Made by a program: the position numbers and the translations under genes. This document shows, piece by piece, positions 8,294 through 17,085 of a stretch of DNA of 37,557 nt. The DNA is from Lachnospiraceae bacterium UBA1066 (GTDB lineage: Bacteria; Bacillota; Clostridia; Lachnospirales; Lachnospiraceae): NCBI GenBank assembly GCA_002316215.1, contig DCDB01000006.1, positions 1-37,557 of the forward strand. Reading direction: 5' to 3'. Numbering within the stretch: position 1 is the first letter of the stretch; each line of letters starts with the position of its first letter. The notes beneath the pieces were generated by a model that saw nothing but the letters and a program-made list of their open reading frames with translations, searched no databases and had not been told where the DNA came from.

Positions 8294-9670
8294 ATGACAT
8301 CAGGAAAAACAATGGATATGACGACGGGAAAGGCACTCCCGATCATCGTCCGCTTTACGATACCTGTCCTTCTCGGAAATCTTTTTCAGCAATTTTATAA
8401 TCTGGCGGATACGCTGATCGTCGGCCGGCTTCTCGGCAGCAACGCGCTGGCAGCCGTCGGGTCGACCGGTACTCTGATGTTCCTGATGACAGGCTTTACC
8501 GGCGGACTTACAACCGGATTTTCTGTTCAGACGGCACAGACCTACGGGGCAAAAGATTACGGCCATATGAGAAGAAGCGTGGCGAATGCGATGCTTCTGT
8601 CGATCCTGGTGACGGTTTTTGCAACGTTATTCAGTGTCTTATTTATGCATCCGCTTCTGAAGCTGATGAATACACCGGCTGAAATATATCAGGATGCCTA
8701 CAGCTACATTATTGTAATAGGATATGGCATGGGCGCCTCTGTATTTTACAATCTGGCGACAGCCATACTAAGATCCGTTGGGAACAGCCGGGCGCCGCTG
8801 ATTTTTCTGGCACTTTCCTCTATACTGAATATTTTTCTTGACATTCTTTTTATCGGACCGTTTGGAATGGGAACCATGGGAGCGGCTGCGGCTACGGTTC
8901 TTTCTCAGGGAGTTTCAGCTGCAGCATGCCTTGTCTATATGAATCGGCATATCCGGATGCTGTGGCCAAAGAAAGGTGAGTGGCATTTTAATAAAGAAGA
9001 CACAAAATTCCAGCTTTGGATCGGAATTCCGATGGCAATTCAGTACGGTGTGACGGCCTCCGGCAATATGATCAAGCAGAGCGCAATCAATATCTTCGGG
9101 GCGGATGCGATTGCGGCATGCACAGCTTCGGGAAAATTTCAGACGATGCTGACACCGGGCATGTTTTCCATGGGGCAGACGATGGCGACCTGGACGGGGC
9201 AGAACTATGGCAAAGGCAGCCTGGAAAGGATACGGCAGGGTGTAAAAACATCATCGCTCACCATACTGATCTATGCAGTTATCGTGGGGATTCTGTCTCT
9301 TTTCCTGGTCAGGCCGGTCATGGGATTGTTTTTTACTGAAGCGTCGGAAATCGAAACTATGCTGCCGTATGCGCAGACCTATCTTTATGTTTGCGTTCCG
9401 TTTTACTTTGTCCTGGGAATGATTTTCATCAGCCGCAGCGCTCTTCAGGGATGCGGTTCAAGCGTTATTCCGCTGATCGGGGGGATTGCGGAATTTGCCG
9501 CACGGCTGGTTACCGCAATGATTGCCATGCAGGCCGGCAGCTTTACTTTGGCCTGCTTCTGTGATCCGGCGGCCTGGCTTTTCTGCTGTCCTGTGCTGGT
9601 AGCCGGATATTTTGCCATAATAAAAAAAGAAACAATGAAGAAAATGAATACAGGAAACTTAATGTCTTGA
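8294..9670 (+). CDS. MATE-family multidrug/toxin exporter
   Basis: 458 residues, the normal MATE length, with about 12 hydrophobic segments. The opening TTGKALPIIVRFTIPVLLGNLFQQFYNLADTLIVGRLLGSNALAAVGS is a hallmark of MATE proteins of the NorM/DinF type from Firmicutes. The second half repeats the pattern (WIGIPMAIQYGVTASGNM). These proteins use an Na+ or H+ gradient to export cationic drugs or metabolites across the cytoplasmic membrane. It is monocistronic: a terminator-like leader precedes it and a hairpin follows. No regulator is adjacent. The C-terminus VLVAGYFAIIKKETMKKMN is typical. Confidence 0.9.
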   Translation: MTSGKTMDMTTGKALPIIVRFTIPVLLGNLFQQFYNLADTLIVGRLLGSNALAAVGSTGTLMFLMTGFTGGLTTGFSVQTAQTYGAKDYGHMRRSVANAMLLSILVTVFATLFSVLFMHPLLKLMNTPAEIYQDAYSYIIVIGYGMGASVFYNLATAILRSVGNSRAPLIFLALSSILNIFLDILFIGPFGMGTMGAAAATVLSQGVSAAACLVYMNRHIRMLWPKKGEWHFNKEDTKFQLWIGIPMAIQYGVTASGNMIKQSAINIFGADAIAACTASGKFQTMLTPGMFSMGQTMATWTGQNYGKGSLERIRQGVKTSSLTILIYAVIVGILSLFLVRPVMGLFFTEASEIETMLPYAQTYLYVCVPFYFVLGMIFISRSALQGCGSSVIPLIGGIAEFAARLVTAMIAMQAGSFTLACFCDPAAWLFCCPVLVAGYFAIIKKETMKKMNTGNLMS

Positions 9671-9673
9671 ATA

Positions 9674-9731
9674 TAAAACCGGAGCAATTTAATAAGGATA
9701 TCCTGGTTTTATGAATTTAAAATATTTTTTT
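9674..9731 (+). terminator. probable terminator after MATE gene
   Basis: TAAAACC-GGA (9674-9683) pairs with TCCTGGTTTTA (9701-9711) with one bulged base. A seven-T run follows at about 9725-9731. Confidence 0.5.
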
Positions 9732-9759
9732 AAAATGGTGGGACTTGCGAAGCGGCGGA

Positions 9760-9810
9760 GCAATCCTAAGAATCATAGGTGCCAAAAGGTACTTTTGACG
9801 CCTATAGCAT
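9760..9810 (+). repeat. dispersed intergenic repeat, copy B
   Basis: GCAATCCTAAGAATCATAGG is followed by a hairpin in which ATAGGTGCCAAAAG pairs with CTTTTGACGCCTAT around a GTA loop (12 of 14 pairs exact). The right arm, read on the minus strand, is AGGCGTCAAAAG, identical over 12 nt to 8135-8146. It has no coding content and lies in the 514-bp spacer between the MATE and Opp operons. Confidence 0.6.
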
Positions 9811-9933
9811 GTGAAAATCCAGAAAATTAAAATATCGAGGAATTTTTTAAACTCAGGAAAGAAAAAGAAGCCCAATATTAACAAAAAATCACGAAAAGAG
9901 ATTAATAAGTTGAGGATTGCGCTTCCTGAATTT

Positions 9934-9942
9934 TGATATTAT
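9934..9942 (+). promoter_or_regulatory. extended -10 promoter for Opp-type operon
   Basis: TGATATTAT is an extended -10 (TG-A-TATTAT). The -35 is poor, which fits an extended -10 promoter. It would give a leader of about 235 nt that includes the 13-bp repeats. Confidence 0.4.
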
Positions 9943-10001
9943 AGCTTCAGACAGAATAAAGAACGGTTCCGGAATCGGAATGCTGCAGCATTTCGAAGAA
10001 G

Positions 10002-10118
10002 AATGATTCAGGGCAACAATTCAGGACAATGATTCAAGGCAATAGTTAAGAACAATGATTCAGGATAATAATTCATGGCAACAATTCGGAGTCATAATTC
10101 AAGGCATTGTTTCAGGAT
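10002..10118 (+). repeat. 13-bp tandem repeat, nine copies, in Opp operon leader
   Basis: Nine consecutive 13-bp units, type AATGATTCAGGAC, run without a gap from 10002 to 10118 with 0-5 differences each. They end 66 bp before the substrate-binding-protein start. The 13-bp period cannot be a coding repeat. It lies in the probable 5' untranslated leader. Confidence 0.85.
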
Positions 10119-10184
10119 GGTTATCAGAAAAAGATTAAGTTTTACAGTATCTATTCAAAATGCAGGTTAAAAAGGAGAGGTAAC

Positions 10185-11846
10185 ATGAAGGGAAAGAAGC
10201 TTATTGCATTATTATCAGCAGGATTAATGGTTCTTTCAATGGCAGGCTGCGGCAGTACAGCATCAACGGCTTCAACGGCGGCGTCCGCAAGCGGTTCCGC
10301 AGCGGCATCCACGACAGCATCCGCATCTACGACAGCTTCAGGAGCTTACGGAGCGAATGTTGATCCGGAGAACACGAAAAAGACAGACGAAACAATTACC
10401 ATCGGCCTCGCATCCGAACCGTCAGCCATCTGGGGAGCTGCTGTAGGAAAGACTGAAAATGAAGGACAGATCATCCAGAACTGCCTTATGGACACGCTGG
10501 TCACAACGGACCGCACAACAGGCGAAGTCAAGGCGAATCTTGCGACTGCCTGGGAATGGGTTGATGATACGCATTGCAAATTTACTCTTCGCGATGATGT
10601 CACAATGAATAACGGAGACAAGTTAACTTCAGCAGATGTTATTTATTCAATTGGTGTCTGGACGAGTGCATCAGCAAATACAGATACCGGAAGATACATT
10701 GATGCCGCAGGATGCACAGCCGATGACGACAAAACCGTTACCATCGGATTCAACACAAAAGCACCGGATCTTCTTTCCATGCTGGCATGGAGCAACTTCG
10801 GCATTGCAAGCGAAGCGGATGTAACAGCTGCCGGCGGTCTTGAAGCAGCGGCAAAGAATCCCCTGATCGGCTCCGGAAAATATAAGTTTAAAGAATGGAA
10901 ATCCGGCCAGTCTATCACACTTGAACGAAATGACAATTACTGGAATAAGGATTACGCAGGATACTATAAGACAATTGTCTTTACATTTACAAATGATGCG
11001 GCAGCCCGCGCAATGGCCGTTCAGTCCGGAGATGCCCAGATTGCCTATGATATGCCGGTAAGCCAGGGAGCGACTTATGTCGCCAATACTGAAGTAAAGA
11101 CATTTATCTACAGCTTCGGACAGAATGCCCACCTTTGGTATAATATGAAAGACGGCAAGACGACCTCAAACCAGAAGGTCCGCGAAGCAATTGACAAAGC
11201 AATCGATTTTGACGCTCTGGCTCAGGTAGGTACAGCAGGATACGGCAAAGCTGCGCTTGGCTACTTTACAGAGGATACGACAAAGTACTACAACCAGACC
11301 TATACCGCAGAAGAACGCGCTGTAGACGTAGAAGGCGCAAAGAAGCTTCTGGAAGAAGCGGGCTATGCAAACGGGCTTGAACTTACCTGCATCGGTCTTC
11401 AGGATACAACTCCGATGTATACCGTCATTCAGGAAAACCTTCGCGCCATCGGCGTCACGCTTACCATTAATACACTTGATACGCCTCAGTTCGTCCAGGA
11501 TTCTAACAGCGGCAATTATGACCTGATCATTGTCGGAGAACTTACGGATGCCCGTTATCCCACGCTCATGTGCTTTATGAGACAGGCGAATATTGATACA
11601 TTCGTCATCGGCGGACCGAAAGCTACGACACCTGAGCTGGACAATGCAATCGGTGCGGCAATTGAAGAAAAGGATGAGACCGCTGCAAAGAAAGATCTCG
11701 GAGATATCGAGAAGACCATGAAAGATTCCATGATCGAATCCAATCTGTATCCGGAAATGCATACCGTTGTCGGTGCGAAAGATATCATGGGTCTAAAGAC
11801 AATTGAGCGCGGCTTCCTCGATGCGACATCTTTCTATAAAGCCTGA
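10185..11846 (+). CDS. family-5 ABC substrate-binding lipoprotein (peptide/oligosaccharide type)
   Basis: 553 residues. The ATG at 10185 was chosen for its AAGGAGAGG ribosome site and because it opens a lipoprotein signal, MKGKKLIALLSAGLMVLSMAGC with lipobox SMAGC. A frame starting at TTG 10107 would put extra residues before the signal. A Ser/Thr/Ala-rich linker follows to about residue 62, then an SBP_bac_5 domain with ITIGLASEPSAIW, YSIGVWTSASANTDTGRY, LIGSGKYKFKEWKSGQSITLERNDNYW and KVREAIDKAIDFDAL. It is anchored outside the membrane and delivers ligand to the permeases encoded next. Family members bind peptides, nickel or, in some Clostridia and Thermotogae, plant oligosaccharides. Nearby glycosidase genes favour sugars, but this is inference. 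Confidence 0.9.
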   Translation: MKGKKLIALLSAGLMVLSMAGCGSTASTASTAASASGSAAASTTASASTTASGAYGANVDPENTKKTDETITIGLASEPSAIWGAAVGKTENEGQIIQNCLMDTLVTTDRTTGEVKANLATAWEWVDDTHCKFTLRDDVTMNNGDKLTSADVIYSIGVWTSASANTDTGRYIDAAGCTADDDKTVTIGFNTKAPDLLSMLAWSNFGIASEADVTAAGGLEAAAKNPLIGSGKYKFKEWKSGQSITLERNDNYWNKDYAGYYKTIVFTFTNDAAARAMAVQSGDAQIAYDMPVSQGATYVANTEVKTFIYSFGQNAHLWYNMKDGKTTSNQKVREAIDKAIDFDALAQVGTAGYGKAALGYFTEDTTKYYNQTYTAEERAVDVEGAKKLLEEAGYANGLELTCIGLQDTTPMYTVIQENLRAIGVTLTINTLDTPQFVQDSNSGNYDLIIVGELTDARYPTLMCFMRQANIDTFVIGGPKATTPELDNAIGAAIEEKDETAAKKDLGDIEKTMKDSMIESNLYPEMHTVVGAKDIMGLKTIERGFLDATSFYKA

Positions 11847-11984
11847 AGCAATACAGGCAGGGAACGGCATAAACAGAAAACAGTATAGAATGGTAAAGAT
11901 GTTAGAGAGCGATACATAAACAGAACAATAGATGGACGGAAAATGATTTAAAAGGAAATGATATAAAAAGGTAACGATAATTGA

Positions 11985-12024
11985 ACAGGCGGGTGTCGAC
12001 GGACGAAAAGGCGGCCCCGCCTGT
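11985..12024 (+). terminator. intercistronic hairpin between binding protein and permease
   Basis: ACAGGCGGG (11985-11993) pairs perfectly with CCCGCCTGT (12016-12024); ATCTTTTTTA follows 10 bp later. It sits in the 263-bp gap after the binding-protein gene. Such hairpins often stabilise the binding-protein mRNA and reduce read-through to the permeases. I see no gene in the rest of this A-rich gap. Confidence 0.5.
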
Positions 12025-12109
12025 ATGCACGGAATCTTTTTTACGGGCTGGAAAGCGCGAACCGCAGGCAGCCCGAAGATATCCGCCGGAACTTGAATAG
12101 GAGAACACA

Positions 12110-13081
12110 ATGGTTAAATATATTATAAAAAGGCTTTTGCTCCTCATTCCTATTCTCCTTGGCGTATCAGCGATTATTTTCGCCCTGAAGACCGTGACAC
12201 CGGGTGACCCGGCACGTCAGATCCTGGGCAATGATGCGACCGAGGAACAGGTTGAAGCAAAGCGGCAGGAACTCGGCCTGAATGATCCGGTGATCGTTCA
12301 GTATGTACGCTACATTGCCGGTGTGGTTCATGGTGACTTCGGGACGTCCTATCGTACAGGAGAACCGGTTCTGTCGGAAATTGCCCCCCGCCTTCTTACC
12401 AGTGCAAAAATCACGCTGGGAGCAGTTGCAATCGGAGCATTCTTAGGCATACTGCTGGGTATTCTGTCGGCACTGAAAAAGTACACCTGGGTAGATTCGG
12501 TGGTGCTGGTCATTTCCATGTTTTTCCAGTCCGTGCCGGAATTCGTCGTTGCCCTGGTTCTGATTATGATTTTTGCGGTTAAGCTGCATGTGCTTCCGGC
12601 TACGGGCATCGATACGCCGCTTGGCTATATCATGCCGATGCTCTGCGTGGGTCTGTCTTCTGTCGCGGGCTATACCCGTATCACCCGTTCTTCCATGCTG
12701 GAAGTTCTAGGTGAGGATTATATCCGCACGGCAAGGGCCAAGGGGCAGACGGAGAACAATATCACTTACCATCATGCACTGCGCAACGCCATGATCCCTG
12801 TTGCCCAGAGCGTGGGAACAAGTCTTGGAAATTCAATCGGCGGCGGAATGGTACTTGAAACAGTTTTCGGTGTTCCCGGCGTAGGTAAGTATATTGTAGA
12901 TTCGATTACTCAGAGAAATTATCCGTCTGTTTTAGGCGGAGCACTGATTATTGCGATAGCCCTGACAGTCATTAACTTAATCGTTGACATCAGCTTCGTT
13001 ATGATTGATCCGAGACTGAAGACCACGATTATATCCGGAAGCGCCAGAAAAAAGGCTAAAAAAGCCCAGGCAGCTGCGTGA
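12110..13081 (+). CDS. Opp/Dpp-type ABC permease 1 (DppB-like)
   Basis: 323 residues. The start MVKYIIKRLLLLIPILLGVSAIIFAL is the classic first helix of DppB/OppB/GsiC permeases, followed by TPGDPARQILG and the extracellular GDFGTSYRTGEPV loop. About six membrane segments follow. The EAA coupling loop is seen in DYIRTARAKGQTENNITYHHALRNAMIP, which docks on the ATPase. The ribosome site is TAGGAG before ATG 12110. It forms the membrane channel with the next gene's product. There is a 15-bp gap to the second permease. Confidence 0.93.
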   Translation: MVKYIIKRLLLLIPILLGVSAIIFALKTVTPGDPARQILGNDATEEQVEAKRQELGLNDPVIVQYVRYIAGVVHGDFGTSYRTGEPVLSEIAPRLLTSAKITLGAVAIGAFLGILLGILSALKKYTWVDSVVLVISMFFQSVPEFVVALVLIMIFAVKLHVLPATGIDTPLGYIMPMLCVGLSSVAGYTRITRSSMLEVLGEDYIRTARAKGQTENNITYHHALRNAMIPVAQSVGTSLGNSIGGGMVLETVFGVPGVGKYIVDSITQRNYPSVLGGALIIAIALTVINLIVDISFVMIDPRLKTTIISGSARKKAKKAQAAA

Positions 13082-13096
13082 GGGGAGAGATAAAAA

Positions 13097-14005
13097 ATGG
13101 CTAAAATCCATACTCCAGCAATGGAAAAAATTGAAAAAAGAAATGCAAGAAGGAAAAAGCCGGCAGTATCGACCCCATCTTCCGAGGCATGGAAAAGATT
13201 CAAGAGAAATCCGACGGCACTGATCGGGCTGGCCGTCGTCGCAGTACTGATCCTGATTGCCATCTTCGCACCGCTGATCGCGCCTTTTGACTACCAGCAG
13301 CAGAACTACGCGGAAATGATGAAAGCTCCGAGCATTAAGCATCTGTTCGGTACGGACCAGTTCGGAAGAGATATTTTCAGCCGTGTCGTATACGGAACCA
13401 GATATTCTTTGATCATTGCGCTTTTTTGTACGGTTGCAGCATTTTTCAGCGGCGGTCTTTTAGGCATCATTGCAGGATACTTCGGCGGAAAAGTGGATAT
13501 GGTCATCATGAGGATTATGGATATTTTCCAGGCAATCCCCATGATCATGATGGCAATGTGCATCGTGGCGGTACTTGGAAACGGAATACCTCAGCTGGTT
13601 GCAGCTATTATGTTTGCTTCCATGCCGACCATGGCCAGGAACAACCGCGCAGCCATTCTCAGGGTTCGTGGAAATGATTATATCGAATCCGCAGAGGCGA
13701 TCGGCCTCAGCCGTTTCAAGATTATCGTGTCGCATATGATCCCGAACGCAGTCGGCGTTATGATTATCTACTTTGTAGGCTTCCTTGCGGTATCTATCAT
13801 GATGATGTCTTCGATGAGTTACATAGGCGTCGGGCTTGCAGCTCCGACACCGGAATGGGGACTGATCCTGAACGACGGCAAGGCTTATATCACAACGGCA
13901 CCTTACATGATGCTCTTCCCGGCATTGATGATCATGATTACCTGTTTTGCATTTAACCTCATGGGCGACGGGCTTCGCGACGCTTTTGATCCGAGACTGA
14001 AATAA
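13097..14005 (+). CDS. Opp/Dpp-type ABC permease 2 (DppC-like)
   Basis: 302 residues. A basic cytoplasmic N-terminus of about 35 residues contains SEAWKRFKRNPTALIGLAVV, the usual DppC/OppC start. It is followed by KHLFGTDQFGRDIFSRVVYGTRYSL, another family signature. The EAA loop reads DYIESAEAIGLSRFKIIVSHMIPN, and the C-terminus NLMGDGLRDAFDPRLK is nearly invariant in the family. It heterodimerises with the preceding permease. The start has GAGGGGAGA upstream, and the ATPase gene follows after 10 bp. Confidence 0.93.
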   Translation: MAKIHTPAMEKIEKRNARRKKPAVSTPSSEAWKRFKRNPTALIGLAVVAVLILIAIFAPLIAPFDYQQQNYAEMMKAPSIKHLFGTDQFGRDIFSRVVYGTRYSLIIALFCTVAAFFSGGLLGIIAGYFGGKVDMVIMRIMDIFQAIPMIMMAMCIVAVLGNGIPQLVAAIMFASMPTMARNNRAAILRVRGNDYIESAEAIGLSRFKIIVSHMIPNAVGVMIIYFVGFLAVSIMMMSSMSYIGVGLAAPTPEWGLILNDGKAYITTAPYMMLFPALMIMITCFAFNLMGDGLRDAFDPRLK

Positions 14006-14015
14006 GGAGGACGAC

Positions 14016-15008
14016 ATGGCAGATAATAAAGAAAACATTTTGAGCATTAAGAATCTGATCGTCCACTATGAGACGGATGAAGAAGTCGTTGAGGCTGTCA
14101 ATAACATTTCCCTTGATATAGGAAAGGGAGAAGTCGTAGGGCTGGTCGGTGAGACCGGTGCCGGCAAGACGACAACAGCTCTGACCATCATGGGGCTGCT
14201 TCCGCCCCGGGTAGGGCATGTGATTTCGGGAAATATCTTTCTTGAGGGCGAAGACCTCATGAAAAAATCCAACAGCCAGATGCGGAACATCAGAGGCAAG
14301 AAGATATCTATGATTTTCCAGGATCCGATGACGGCATTGAATCCGGTCAAGACGGTAGGCGACCAGATTGCCGAGGTCGTCCTGCTGCATGAGCATTGTT
14401 CGAAGGCAGAGGCGCTGAAGCGGGCGCAGCATATGCTTGAGATGGTAGGCATCGTCCCGGAACGCTACAAAGATTATCCGCATCAGTTTTCCGGGGGAAT
14501 GAAGCAGCGTATCGTAATTGCTATTGCACTGGCCTGCGAGCCGGATCTTCTGATTGCCGACGAACCGACGACAGCTCTTGATGTTACTATACAGGCGCAG
14601 ATCCTGGATATGATGCGTGCCCTTCAGAAGAACCACGGCACATCAATGATTTTTATTACCCATGATCTGGGAATCGTGGCGGAAATGTGCGACCACTGCG
14701 CTGTTATGTATGCCGGGGAACTGGTGGAGTACGGAACAACGGCGCAGGTATTTGATAATCCGAAGCATCCTTATACGAGAGCTTTGTATCAATCGATACC
14801 GTCGCTTGACAAGGATGTTAAGAGGCTGCATGTCATTCCGGGCCTGGTACCGGATCCGTCAAACCTTCCGTCCTGCTGCAGCTTCTGCGAAAGATGCGGA
14901 GAAAAGAAAGCGGTATGCTCCAAATATGATACGAATATCATAGAGATTGAACCGGGCCATTGGGCAAAGTGCCTGCAGTATTCTCCGTCATGGAAGGAGT
15001 CTTTATAA
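14016..15008 (+). CDS. Opp/Dpp-type ABC ATPase 1 (DppD-like)
   Basis: 330 residues. Walker A is GETGAGKTTTA (about residue 45), the Q-loop region is MIFQDPMTALNP, the signature is FSGGMKQR, Walker B is LLIADEPTTALD and the switch histidine is in FITHDLG. The C-terminal oligopeptide-transporter extension ends with clustered cysteines (SCCSFCERCGEKKAVC), common in DppD/OppD. It energises transport through the two permeases. AAGGAGG precedes ATG 14016. Its TAA overlaps the next gene's ATG at TAATG (14-15 kb junction, base 15008), indicating translational coupling. Confidence 0.93.
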   Translation: MADNKENILSIKNLIVHYETDEEVVEAVNNISLDIGKGEVVGLVGETGAGKTTTALTIMGLLPPRVGHVISGNIFLEGEDLMKKSNSQMRNIRGKKISMIFQDPMTALNPVKTVGDQIAEVVLLHEHCSKAEALKRAQHMLEMVGIVPERYKDYPHQFSGGMKQRIVIAIALACEPDLLIADEPTTALDVTIQAQILDMMRALQKNHGTSMIFITHDLGIVAEMCDHCAVMYAGELVEYGTTAQVFDNPKHPYTRALYQSIPSLDKDVKRLHVIPGLVPDPSNLPSCCSFCERCGEKKAVCSKYDTNIIEIEPGHWAKCLQYSPSWKESL

Positions 15009-15967
15009 TGGCAAATCTGTTGGAAGTAAAAAATCTGAAAAAGTATTTTTCGACCCCAAGGGGAATGCTCCATGCGGTAGATAACGTCACCTTCAACATC
15101 GAAAAGGGCAAGACGCTCGGTGTCGTCGGCGAATCCGGATGCGGCAAATCTACTCTGGGCAAGACGCTGATGCGCCTTCACGAGCCTACGGACGGTCAGG
15201 TGCTTTTCAAGGGCGACGATATTGCGAATATGCCGATCAAGCAGTTTAAACAGAAGTACCGCGCAAACATCCAGATGATTTTCCAGGATCCCTATGCGTC
15301 GCTTGATCCCAGGAAAAGCGTACTGGAACTTATAGAGGAGCCTATCCGGGTCCACAATAGGAGTTATACGAAAGCGGAAATCAAAAGCCACGCAGAGGAA
15401 ATGATGGAATTTGTCGGACTTGCGAAACGGCTTTCTAACTCTTATCCGCACGAACTTGACGGAGGCCGGCGTCAGAGGATCGGAATTGCAAGGGCACTGT
15501 CCCTGAACCCGGAATTCATTGTATGCGATGAGCCCGTGTCCGCGCTGGACGTATCCATCCAGGCGCAGATCCTGAATCTTCTCCAGGATCTGCAGGAAGA
15601 TAAAGGCCTGACTTATATGTTCATTACGCATGACATGTCCGTCGTGAAGCATATCTCGGATGATATCGCGGTCATGTATCTGGGACAGATGGTGGAAAAG
15701 TGTCCGGCGGAAGAAATTTTTAAGGATACCATTCATCCGTACTCACAGGCCCTGCTTTCCGCAATCCCCATTCCGGATGTCCATGCCAGCCACGACCGGA
15801 TGATCATGAAGGGAGAGCTTACCAGCCCGATCGATCCGAAGCCGTGCTGCCGCTTTGCGGCCAGGTGCCCTTACGCGACGGATGAGTGCCGTGCGAAGGA
15901 ACCTGCGCTCAGGGAAATGAGACCCGGCCATTTTGTAGCATGCCATCAGGCTGAGAAATTTATGTGA
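15008..15967 (+). CDS. Opp/Dpp-type ABC ATPase 2 (DppF-like)
   Basis: 319 residues from ATG 15008, which overlaps the previous stop by one base. An earlier in-frame start at 14960 would add residues inside the upstream gene and lacks family support. MANLLEVKNLKKYFSTPRG is the standard OppF/DppF opening. Walker A is GESGCGKSTLGK, the Q-loop is MIFQDPYASLDP, the signature region is LDGGRRQRIGIARAL (a Clostridia variant of SGGQRQR) and Walker B is FIVCDEPVSALD. The C-terminus has the CRFAARCPYATDEC cysteine motif. It pairs with the preceding ATPase and completes a five-gene importer. No clear terminator follows. Confidence 0.93.
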   Translation: MANLLEVKNLKKYFSTPRGMLHAVDNVTFNIEKGKTLGVVGESGCGKSTLGKTLMRLHEPTDGQVLFKGDDIANMPIKQFKQKYRANIQMIFQDPYASLDPRKSVLELIEEPIRVHNRSYTKAEIKSHAEEMMEFVGLAKRLSNSYPHELDGGRRQRIGIARALSLNPEFIVCDEPVSALDVSIQAQILNLLQDLQEDKGLTYMFITHDMSVVKHISDDIAVMYLGQMVEKCPAEEIFKDTIHPYSQALLSAIPIPDVHASHDRMIMKGELTSPIDPKPCCRFAARCPYATDECRAKEPALREMRPGHFVACHQAEKFM

Positions 15968-16049
15968 TGAAATTTTACGATGCAGACATCTTTTTGCTGA
16001 AGGAACTTTCTTTCCCTTGTTAATTGGCTGGGGAAGAAAAACGGGACTG

Positions 16050-16895
16050 TTATCTTGTGGAAGCAGACTTGCTGCCGCTGGTATCACTCAAACGATATTG
16101 CTCCGGCGTGCAGCCAAGAACAGACTTAAAAACCCGGATAAAGTAATTTGAACTTTCAAAACCGCACATTTTTGCAATCTCAAAGCACTTTTTTTCGGGA
16201 TAAAGAAGAAGGAATATCCGTGCGTGTCCAATACGGATTGTAAGAAGATACTTCATGATTGTCTGTTTCATTTCTTTCTTAAATATGGAACAAAGATATT
16301 CCTTTGAACGATTCGTATAGTCTGATAAAGCAGTAAGTGAAAAATCAGATGCATAATTTTCTTCCAGATAAATAAGAATTCTCTGTACCAGTGCATTTTC
16401 AATTATTGGAGATGAACTGGTACTTTTTTTTGCCGAAACGGACAGCTCCAGAAGGAAACCGTATAATTCTTTGGATAAGGACAGCCCCAGGTCAGAAGAA
16501 GCAGAGTCTTTATTGCTGTATAAGGCATATATTTGATGCAGGCGTAAAGGAAAAAGTTCAGCATCTGAAAAATGAAAAACGCTTGATTCCGGAATATACA
16601 GATTTTTTAAGAAATCGGTGCAAAGTGATCCGGAAAAACCAATAAAGTCGAGAGTCCAATCGGCTGTCAGACCATGGTAAGAGTGTGGTTCATCCGGGTA
16701 GAGGAGAGCTCCGTCTCCGGGAGAAATCAGGTATTTCCGGTGATGAAGGATAAACTCGCCCTGCCCTTTGATGCAGAAAAAGAACTGATATAAAGGCATG
16801 CCCTTAACCCGGTCAATCGGTTCCTGAAGGTGATCAATACCAAGCAATTGGAGCATGAGCGGAAAAGGCTTGTTCTGTTTAATCGAAAGAAGCAT
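16050..16895 (-). CDS. AraC-family regulator
   Basis: 281 residues. Residues 1-150 form a cupin sensor domain, with PLYQFFFCIKGQGEFILHHRKYLISPGDGALLYPDEPHSY. About residues 170-272 hold the double HTH: DFSLTALSDYTNRSKEYLCSIFKKEMKQTIMKYL, then CFEIAKMCGFESSNYFIRVFKSVLGCTPEQYR, both well conserved. It is divergent from the GH35-like gene and so probably its activator, responding to a sugar. It also ends beside the Opp-type operon, which it could control too. The start has AAGGGAAAG upstream. The second HTH is intact, unlike that of the AraC/GH39 paralog 2. Confidence 0.9.
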   Translation of the reverse strand: MLLSIKQNKPFPLMLQLLGIDHLQEPIDRVKGMPLYQFFFCIKGQGEFILHHRKYLISPGDGALLYPDEPHSYHGLTADWTLDFIGFSGSLCTDFLKNLYIPESSVFHFSDAELFPLRLHQIYALYSNKDSASSDLGLSLSKELYGFLLELSVSAKKSTSSSPIIENALVQRILIYLEENYASDFSLTALSDYTNRSKEYLCSIFKKEMKQTIMKYLLTIRIGHARIFLLLYPEKKCFEIAKMCGFESSNYFIRVFKSVLGCTPEQYRLSDTSGSKSASTR

Positions 16896-16963
16896 AGACT
16901 TTCCCTTTCAGTCAGAATCATACGGCGTATTAATAAAATGCTATAAATATCATTATATTGCGA

Positions 16964-16993
16964 TTGAGAAAAGAAGACAAGTATACGTATAAT
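16964..16993 (+). promoter_or_regulatory. promoter for GH35-like gene
   Basis: TTGAGA (16964-16969), 18 bp, TATAAT (16988-16993). The divergent AraC gene starts 70 bp to the left. The tandem repeat begins within the last two bases of the -10. Confidence 0.65.
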
Positions 16994-17046
16994 GAAAGAG
17001 CAGTGAAAGAGCAGTGAAAGAGCAGTGAAGGGGCAATGAAAGATCA
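16992..17046 (+). repeat. 11-bp tandem repeat, five copies, in GH35-like leader
   Basis: Units of GTGAAAGAGCA type run at 16992, 17003, 17014, 17025 and 17036. A sixth, decayed unit follows. Copies 1-3 differ only by A/G at base 1. They start at the -10 box and make up most of the mRNA leader of the gene starting at 17086. Confidence 0.85.
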
Positions 17047-17085
17047 GTGATAAAAGAGAAGCGATTTGCAGGAAAGGATGAAAAA

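Noticed and set aside
16007..16039. Possible terminator after the Opp-type operon (TTTCTTTCCC with GGGGAAGAAA)
   Set aside because: The stem is bulged and neither strand has a T run after it.
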